Part shown: piece after piece, positions 15,432-20,778 of the stretch
How positions within the stretch are numbered: position 1 is the stretch's first letter
Layout: each line of letters begins with the position of its first letter
Source: Rhodobacteraceae bacterium UBA1957
GTDB lineage: Bacteria > Pseudomonadota > Alphaproteobacteria > Rhodobacterales > Rhodobacteraceae
Assembly: GCA_002336405.1 (NCBI GenBank)
Contig: DDEJ01000092.1
Location: 26,886-47,663 of the forward strand
Length of the DNA: 20,778 nt
Direction of reading: 5' to 3'
Position numbers and translations under genes: made by a program
Notes under the pieces: model-generated
Databases searched by the model: none
Told to the model about the DNA's origin: nothing
The model's input: only the letters and a program-made list of their open reading frames with translations

Positions 15432-16415
15432 ATGCCCAAAAATCTTAATAGGATCACACTTGTGGCAGATGTTGGTGGTACCAATACAAGGATCGCTTTA
15501 GCCCAAGACGGCACTATAGACCGCACTGCAATTCAACGGTACGCCAATCGTGATTTTGACAGTTTACATGCCGTAATCCAGCGGTATTGCGATGCGTCTT
15601 CTGCAGGCCAGATCACTGCGGCCTGTGTTGCAATCGCAGGTCCAGTCGAAAACGGCACCGGACATCTGACCAACTTGAACTGGTCGATTGATCACGCCAG
15701 CCTGAAACAGGCCACTGGCGCGGATACTGTGGCGGTTATCAATGATCTTCAGGCGCAAGCCCATGCGTTGCAAGACTTGCCCAACAGCGCATTCGAAAAG
15801 GTTCTTTCCTTGCCTGCACCGCGTCAAGACCCCCAAAGCCACGGCGCGAAGCTTGTCATCGGGATCGGCACAGGCTGCAACGCGGCGCTGGCGCTGACTG
15901 ACGCCTCAGGGGTGCGCGTTCCCGCCTCGGAAACAGGACACATCGGACTGCCCGTACGCAGCCAAGAAGATCTTGATCTGATGCTTTATCTCCAGAACAA
16001 ACAGGGCTTTGCTTCTGTTGAACATGTGCTGGCAGGGTCTGGGCTTGAAACCGTCTACCAATATTTTGCCCAGACAGCAGGGCAAGCCCACAGCCTGAGT
16101 GCACACCAGATCATGGCAGCCATGGCAGATGCGTCGGATCCAATTGCGCGCCAAACCGTGCAGATTACAGTGCGTTTGCTTGCGCAGCTTTGTGCCGACT
16201 TGGCCCTGATCCACCTACCCTATGGCGGGATTTATTTGGTCGGGGGCGTTGCCAGAGCCCTCATGCCCTATCTAAAGCCCTGCGATTTTGCAGCATCATT
16301 TTACGCTATGGGGCGGTTTTCAAAGGTTATGGAGCGTTTTGAGGTTGCTTTGGTGCATGACGATTACGCCGCACTGACCGGATGCGCAAACGCCCTTGAT
16401 GGACTGCGCAGCTGA
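15432..16415 (+). CDS. glk: glucokinase
   Basis: Glucokinase phosphorylates glucose with ATP in the cytoplasm, feeding the Entner-Doudoroff or glycolytic route. The 327-residue protein shows the ATP phosphate motif LVADVGGTNTRIALA (10-24), the sugar-binding NDLQAQAHAL, GIGTGCNAAL, and SETGHIGLPVR with the glucose-contacting Glu and His, then YLVGGVARAL near the C-terminus. It matches the GlkA (ROK-unrelated, E. coli-like) family in length and order. AAGGAG lies 7 bases before the ATG. It is divergent from uvrA and convergent with glpR; only one base separates the two stop codons, so no separate terminator fits between them. Confidence 0.93.
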   Translation: MPKNLNRITLVADVGGTNTRIALAQDGTIDRTAIQRYANRDFDSLHAVIQRYCDASSAGQITAACVAIAGPVENGTGHLTNLNWSIDHASLKQATGADTVAVINDLQAQAHALQDLPNSAFEKVLSLPAPRQDPQSHGAKLVIGIGTGCNAALALTDASGVRVPASETGHIGLPVRSQEDLDLMLYLQNKQGFASVEHVLAGSGLETVYQYFAQTAGQAHSLSAHQIMAAMADASDPIARQTVQITVRLLAQLCADLALIHLPYGGIYLVGGVARALMPYLKPCDFAASFYAMGRFSKVMERFEVALVHDDYAALTGCANALDGLRS

Positions 16416-16416
16416 G

Positions 16417-17178
16417 CTAAGCGCAAAGCCGCACGTCAGTCTGCCAAGTCTTGCATGCGGTGGCAAGCGGTGGGACCAAGGCCAAATCGGTGTAAAATCG
16501 ATCCAGCTTGGAAAGGGACGTAATCCTCACCGGGGCATGGCGTTGGAATTTTGAGTGGTCTGCCACCAAGAACGTCTGGCGGGCCTGTGCGATAATTGTC
16601 TGGCTCACCGTGACCTCTTGAAAGTCAAAATCCAACACATCGCCGTCTTGATCCAGCGCCGAACACCCAATCACCGCGTAATCAAATTTAAATTGTGCGA
16701 TCATCCTGGTGGTCAGACTGCCCACCAAACCACCATCGGCACGGCGCAGAACGCCACCCGCCATGATGATTTCGCAGTTGGTGTTTGGCGCGAGAATAGA
16801 GGCCACATTCATATTATTGGTCACCACCATTAAATCGTTGTGGTGTAGTAATTCCCGCGCCACGGCCTCGGTCGAGGTGCCGATATTTAAAAACACGCAC
16901 GCCCCCGCCGGGATATCATTGGCACAGGCCCGCGCTAACGCGCGCTTGGCCGGTTGGTTCAGTGACCGACGCTCTTCATAGCCCAGATTGGTGATCCCCG
17001 AGGGCAGAACCGCGCCGCCATGCACACGATCAAGTTGCCCAACTTCGGCCAACTCACTGAGGTCGCGCCGGATGGTCTGTACCGTGACCCCAAAATGCGC
17101 CGCAAGATCTTCAACAGCAACTTTCCCGGTCTCGCGAGCGAGCTCAAGTATTTCCGGCAGGCGAAGCGTTTGCGACAT
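16417..17178 (-). CDS. glpR: DeoR-family repressor of glycerol use
   Basis: The ATG at 17178 (MSQTLRLPEILELARETGKV) gives 253 residues and follows AGGAG at 6 bases; a longer frame to 17226 adds a cysteine-rich stretch that does not look like a real N-terminus. The N-terminal winged helix-turn-helix contains VEDLAAHFGVTVQTIRRDLS and LDRVHGGAVLP, the DeoR signature. The rest is the sugar-phosphate-sensing DeoRC domain, with NIGTSTEAVARELL, VVTNNMNVA, GGVLRRADGGLVG and FLVADHSKF. Divergent placement against glpD and glpK makes it GlpR, which in E. coli is released by glycerol 3-phosphate; that ligand is inferred here. It is expected to control both the glpD promoter and its own. Confidence 0.92.
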   Translation of the reverse strand: MSQTLRLPEILELARETGKVAVEDLAAHFGVTVQTIRRDLSELAEVGQLDRVHGGAVLPSGITNLGYEERRSLNQPAKRALARACANDIPAGACVFLNIGTSTEAVARELLHHNDLMVVTNNMNVASILAPNTNCEIIMAGGVLRRADGGLVGSLTTRMIAQFKFDYAVIGCSALDQDGDVLDFDFQEVTVSQTIIAQARQTFLVADHSKFQRHAPVRITSLSKLDRFYTDLALVPPLATACKTWQTDVRLCA

Positions 17179-17418
17179 CGGGAGCTCCTGTAAACACAGA
17201 CACAACGCTAAGCGCTCACAGCACAATGATCAACCACAGACCTCGGGTGCATCACGAATGACGCGCCTGTAACCGATCCATTAATGGTAAATGTTGAATG
17301 CTTTCTGATTGTACGATAAATCACCACCTCAGCAATTAAAACGAACATATACGAACATATATATTGACAACAGTCATCTAAACCGCGCAAAAATGTGGGC
17401 AGCTCATAAAGGACGACC
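17179..17418. promoter_or_regulatory. divergent glpR-glpD control region
   Basis: This 240-bp spacer shows no gene. ACGAACATAT occurs twice head-to-tail at 17341-17360. Directly after it stands TTGACA (17364-17369), a consensus -35 box pointing to glpD, though no good -10 follows at 16-18 bp. AAAGGA before the ATG at 17419 is the glpD ribosome-binding site. Confidence 0.55.
17341..17360. promoter_or_regulatory. tandem GlpR-like half-sites
   Basis: Two exact copies of ACGAACATAT follow each other without a gap. CGAACAT is close to the half-site of the E. coli GlpR operator (tATGTTCG...CGAACATa). The direct 10-bp repeat puts both copies on the same face of the helix, just before the putative -35 box of glpD, as expected for repression by the adjacent GlpR. 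Confidence 0.6.
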
Positions 17419-19026
17419 ATGGCACATTCAAATGACAATATATCCGATCTGTTCATCATTGGCGGCGGCATTAACGGCTGCGGGATTGCACGCGATGCTG
17501 CCGGTCGTGGCCTGTCTGTGACCCTGGCCGAGATGAATGATCTAGGCTCGGCAACCTCGTCGGCCTCGACCAAATTGTTTCATGGCGGCCTGCGCTATCT
17601 TGAATATTTTGAGTTTCGGCTGGTGCGCGAGGCGTTGATTGAACGCGAAACGCTGTTGAGGGCGATGCCGCATATCAGTTGGCCGATGCGTTTTGTATTG
17701 CCCTACCACGCCGATATGCGCTTTGAGAGCGACACCCCGACATCACGGCTGTTAAACCGCGTCTTGCCCGGCATGAAGGGGCGACGCCCGGCTTGGTTAT
17801 TGCGCCTTGGCCTGTTTATGTACGACACATTGGGAGGCCGCAAATTTTTACCCGCCACCCGCACGTTGGATTTGCGCCACGACCCTGCAGGCGTGCCTTT
17901 GAACGACAAATTCGAAAAGGCCTATGAATATTCTGATTGCTGGATCGAGGATTCCAGACTTGTGGTACTGAATGCCCGCGATGCTGAAGCCCGCGGCGCC
18001 CAAATTCTGCCCCGCACCAAAGTCACCGAGGCACGCCGATACAATGATTTGTGGCATATCACAATTAACGACACCCCAAGCGGAGAGCCGCGGGTGGTGC
18101 GAGCACGGATGCTGGTAAATGCCGGGGGGCCCTGGGTGGCAAACATTTTGCGTCACACCGCCGGGATCAACGCCACAGATGGGGTGCGTTTGGTCCGTGG
18201 TAGCCATATCGTCACGAAAAAACTATTTGACCACGAAAAATGTTACTTTTTTCAGGGCACGGACGGGCGGATCATCTTTGCCATTCCTTATGAGAGCGAT
18301 TTCACCCTGATCGGCACCACGGATGCCGACCACGACGACCCCTCCACCCCTGCCGAATGCTCCCCACAGGAACGCGATTATCTGCTGCAATTTGCGTCGC
18401 GTTATTTCGACAAACCGGTGACGAAAGAGGATGTGGTCTGGAGCTATTCCGGAGTGCGCCCACTTTATGACGATGGGGCAGCCTCGGCCACTGCGGCGAC
18501 GCGTGACTATGTATTGACGCTGGATCAAGATGCGCTGGGGGCTCAGGGCGCGCCAATGCTGAATATTTTTGGTGGTAAAATTACTACATACCGTAAACTC
18601 GCTGAATCCGCTCTGGAAAAAATCACTCCCTTCTTTGCGCACGCCACGCCGCCTTGGACTGCAGGTATCGCTCTGCCGGGTGGTGATTTTCCTGTAGGAG
18701 ATGTGGACCGTCTGATCACCGAGCTTTGCGCCGCCTACACATTTCTTGATCGAAAATGGGCGCAGCGTTTGGTTCGGGCTTATGGGACAGACGCCCAAAA
18801 TATGCTAGGCACGGTGCAAACCACCAGCCAACTTGGGCAGGATTTTGGTGCCACTCTCACCGAACGCGAAGTCGCATGGCTGATGCGCCACGAATACGCT
18901 CGCACTGCCGAAGACGTGGTGTGGCGCCGCTCGAAACTGGGGTTGCGGTTGACCGATGAACAGACCAAAGCGCTGGGGGTTTGGATGGCAGAGCATCCGC
19001 AAGACCATGCGTCCAATGACATCTGA
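17419..19026 (+). CDS. glpD: aerobic glycerol-3-phosphate dehydrogenase
   Basis: GlpD oxidises glycerol 3-phosphate to dihydroxyacetone phosphate at the inner face of the cytoplasmic membrane, passing electrons from FAD to quinone. The 535-residue protein starts with the dinucleotide-binding fold DLFIIGGGINGCGIARDAAG (10-29), then SATSSASTKLFHGGLRYLE (FAD and substrate site), VRLVRGSHIV, TLIGTTDADHDD, WSYSGVRPLYDD and FGGKITTYRKLAE. The C-terminal helical domain carries VAWLMRHEYARTAEDVVWRRSKLGLRL, typical of the family. The start follows AAAGGA. It is divergent from glpR and followed after 158 bases by glpK, so the two likely share the GlpR-controlled promoter. Confidence 0.96.
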   Translation: MAHSNDNISDLFIIGGGINGCGIARDAAGRGLSVTLAEMNDLGSATSSASTKLFHGGLRYLEYFEFRLVREALIERETLLRAMPHISWPMRFVLPYHADMRFESDTPTSRLLNRVLPGMKGRRPAWLLRLGLFMYDTLGGRKFLPATRTLDLRHDPAGVPLNDKFEKAYEYSDCWIEDSRLVVLNARDAEARGAQILPRTKVTEARRYNDLWHITINDTPSGEPRVVRARMLVNAGGPWVANILRHTAGINATDGVRLVRGSHIVTKKLFDHEKCYFFQGTDGRIIFAIPYESDFTLIGTTDADHDDPSTPAECSPQERDYLLQFASRYFDKPVTKEDVVWSYSGVRPLYDDGAASATAATRDYVLTLDQDALGAQGAPMLNIFGGKITTYRKLAESALEKITPFFAHATPPWTAGIALPGGDFPVGDVDRLITELCAAYTFLDRKWAQRLVRAYGTDAQNMLGTVQTTSQLGQDFGATLTEREVAWLMRHEYARTAEDVVWRRSKLGLRLTDEQTKALGVWMAEHPQDHASNDI

Positions 19027-19184
19027 GTGCACCTTTAATTACAGGCATGCGAACGGTGGCAACCTCGGTTGCAAAACCACATGGCAGCCTTTTCAAACCA
19101 CAACTGAGCGGGACTATTTCTTTCAGGGCAAAGACCCGCTAAGTGTGACACCAAAAGAGCGCTGATACACATAAAGGGGGGGAT
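19027..19184 (+). other. glpD-glpK spacer
   Basis: No gene is visible in these 158 bases. AGCGGG (19107-19112) and CCCGCT (19135-19140) could pair across a 22-nt loop, and GCAACC/GGTTGC are adjacent inverted hexamers, but there is no T-run, so this is not a clear terminator. AAAGGGGGGAT directly before the ATG at 19185 is the glpK ribosome-binding site. Confidence 0.35.
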
Positions 19185-20672
19185 ATGACCCATATTCTAG
19201 CGATTGATCAGGGAACCACCTCAAGCAGGGCGATCATTTTTAATAGTGCGATGGCGCAAGTAACCTCTGCGCAGCAAGAATTCACCCAACACTATCCCAA
19301 TTCCGGCTGGGTCGAACATAATCCGGCCGATCTGTGGGACAGCACGCTTGCCACCTGCCGGGCGGCACTTTCACAAGCGGCGCTGACCTCAGGCGACATT
19401 GCGGCAATCGGAATTACCAATCAGCGCGAAACCACGCTTGTGTGGGATAAGCACACTGGCGAACCGGTCTATAACGCCATTGTCTGGCAGGATCGCCGAA
19501 CCGCCCCCCAATGCCAAAAACTGCGTGACCTTGGCCATGAACAAATGGTCACCGACCGCACCGGGCTGAGACTTGATCCATATTTTTCAGGCACAAAACT
19601 GAGCTGGATTCTCGCCAATGTGCCCGGCGCCCGTGAGCGGGCAAACGCGGGCGATTTGTTGTTTGGAACCGTAGATTGTTTCTTGATCTGGAAATTGACG
19701 AAGGGCGCAGTACACGTAACCGATGCCACCAATGCTGCGCGGACCCTGTTATATGACATCTGCAAGGGCCGCTGGAGCCATATGATGTGCAGCCTGCTGG
19801 AAATCCCAGTTTGCATGCTGCCCAAAGTGCTGGATTGTGCCGCAGATTTTGGGTGGACCGACCCGTCACTGTTTGGTGGCCCCATCGCAATCTGTGGTGT
19901 TGCCGGTGACCAGCAAGCCGCAACCGTGGGACAAGCCTGTTTCGAGCCAGGGATGATGAAATCAACCTATGGCACCGGATGTTTTGCACTTTTAAACACC
20001 GGAGCCACACCAGTTACATCGAAAAATCGCCTGCTCACGACGATTGCATATCAATTGAACGGCACCCCGACCTATGCATTGGAGGGGTCAATTTTTATTG
20101 CTGGCGCTGTGGTGCAATGGTTGCGCGACGGGTTGCAAATCATCGATCATGCCGGCGAAACACAAGCGCTGGCCGAGGCGGCCGACAGCGGGCAAAACGT
20201 GGTGATGGTGCCCGCTTTTACCGGGCTTGGGGCCCCCTATTGGAATGCTGAATGTCGCGGTGCGATTTTTGGTTTATCACGCAATTCTGGCCCGGCCGAG
20301 TTTTCCCGTGCGGCCCTTGAGAGCGTCGGCTTTCAAACGCGCGATTTATTGCAAGCCATGCAAGCCGATTGGAATCAATCAGGCGGCCAGCCAGTATTGC
20401 GGGTGGACGGCGGCATGAGCGCGTCAAACTGGACCATGCAATTTGTATCAGATATTATCGACGCACCCGTCGACAGACCAGAGTTTTTAGAAACCACAGC
20501 CCTTGGGGCCGCCTGGTTGGCCGGTATGCACTGCGGACTTTATCCCGACATGGCAGGCTTTGCCAAAACATGGGCCTGTCAGACGCGTTTTACCCCTGAT
20601 ATGGATTCAAAAACAAGACAAGACAAATATGCCGGCTGGACCCGTGCTGTACAGGCGACCTTAAGCGCATAA
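19185..20672 (+). CDS. glpK: glycerol kinase
   Basis: GlpK phosphorylates glycerol with ATP to glycerol 3-phosphate, trapping it in the cytoplasm and supplying both GlpD and the GlpR effector. The 495-residue FGGY-family protein has [13 protein letters not shown] (ATP site, 6-18), [13 protein letters not shown] with the glycerol-contacting Arg-Glu, WQDRRTA, the FGGY signature region [26 protein letters not shown], and [16 protein letters not shown] in the second lobe. Length and motif order are those of standard bacterial glycerol kinase. It ends with TAA at 20672. A 12-bp perfect palindrome GCGTCGCGACGC (20676-20687) follows at once, but without a T-run. Confidence 0.97.
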   Translation: MTHILAIDQGTTSSRAIIFNSAMAQVTSAQQEFTQHYPNSGWVEHNPADLWDSTLATCRAALSQAALTSGDIAAIGITNQRETTLVWDKHTGEPVYNAIVWQDRRTAPQCQKLRDLGHEQMVTDRTGLRLDPYFSGTKLSWILANVPGARERANAGDLLFGTVDCFLIWKLTKGAVHVTDATNAARTLLYDICKGRWSHMMCSLLEIPVCMLPKVLDCAADFGWTDPSLFGGPIAICGVAGDQQAATVGQACFEPGMMKSTYGTGCFALLNTGATPVTSKNRLLTTIAYQLNGTPTYALEGSIFIAGAVVQWLRDGLQIIDHAGETQALAEAADSGQNVVMVPAFTGLGAPYWNAECRGAIFGLSRNSGPAEFSRAALESVGFQTRDLLQAMQADWNQSGGQPVLRVDGGMSASNWTMQFVSDIIDAPVDRPEFLETTALGAAWLAGMHCGLYPDMAGFAKTWACQTRFTPDMDSKTRQDKYAGWTRAVQATLSA

Positions 20673-20724
20673 ATCGCGTCGCGACGCAGTTATACGGAAT
20701 TATTATGTATTTTTGGGAATTCAT

Positions 20725-20778
20725 TTAGCCTGTTATTTCAAAGGTTGTTGTCACGGTTTCGCCATAATTGACCACAAT
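20725..20778 (-). CDS. 3' end of an unidentified gene cut by the window edge
   Basis: On the minus strand the last 54 bases read as an open frame, IVVNYGETVTTTFEITG, ending in TAA at 20727-20725. The beta-strand-like, Thr/Val-rich sequence looks protein-coding, and a convergent neighbour after glpK is plausible. Seventeen residues do not allow identification, and an open frame of this length can arise by chance. Confidence 0.35.
   Translation of the reverse strand: MVVNYGETVTTTFEITG

Noticed and set aside
20676..20687. Perfect palindrome GCGTCGCGACGC after glpK
   Set aside because: A 12-bp GC-rich palindrome with no loop and no T-run is too short to call a terminator or a protein site with confidence.
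1..20778. CRISPR arrays, insertion sequences, prophage, toxin-antitoxin or defence genes
   Set aside because: I found no spaced repeat arrays, transposase or integrase motifs, terminal repeats, or atypical gene clusters; all large genes are recognised housekeeping or catabolic genes.

Overview
The window reads as chromosomal DNA of an alphaproteobacterium, most likely a Roseobacter-group member of the Rhodobacteraceae with moderate GC. The reasons are the protein sequences themselves (transketolase, two GAPDHs, MmsA, UvrA), the zapA/coiled-coil/tkt/gap/gap gene order, and an alphaproteobacterial-type LexA box (GTTC-N7-GTTC) in front of uvrA. There is no sign of a prophage, insertion sequence, CRISPR array, tRNA or rRNA. 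Almost all of it is housekeeping and central metabolism, and I found no clearly new defence or mobile system.

Layout. 1-1261 (minus strand): the first codons of an unidentified gene, a candidate 6S RNA, and zapA translationally coupled to a coiled-coil protein gene. 1462-6046 (plus): carbon metabolism, with transketolase (tkt, ending in a strong terminator), a first GAPDH (GapB-like at the cofactor-specificity position), a 47-codon membrane miniprotein, and a second, ordinary NAD-type GAPDH. Near-identical 14-bp palindromes of the form TGTTAGCGCTAACA stand before both gap genes, which suggests one shared LacI-type regulator. 6102-7096 (minus): coaD (coenzyme A synthesis) and a two-CBS-domain protein.

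7473-12298 (plus): a valine/isobutyrate catabolic block. It holds mmsA, an isobutyryl-CoA-dehydrogenase-like acyl-CoA dehydrogenase, and one open frame that joins a 3-hydroxyisobutyryl-CoA hydrolase to 3-hydroxyisobutyrate dehydrogenase (MmsB). Together they cover most steps from isobutyryl-CoA to propionyl-CoA; a methacrylyl-CoA hydratase is not present. The join is the most unusual gene-level feature. It either makes a bifunctional enzyme or results from loss of a single T at the junction. mmsA is preceded by a large imperfect palindrome and followed by two tandem hairpins.

12348-15206 (minus): uvrA under a probable LexA box, divergent from glucokinase (glk, plus). 16417-20672: a compact glycerol module, with the DeoR-type repressor glpR (minus) divergent from glpD and glpK (plus). 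The spacer carries two tandem GlpR-like half-sites. No glycerol channel or glycerol-3-phosphate transporter lies in the window. The right edge cuts into the 3' end of another minus-strand gene.
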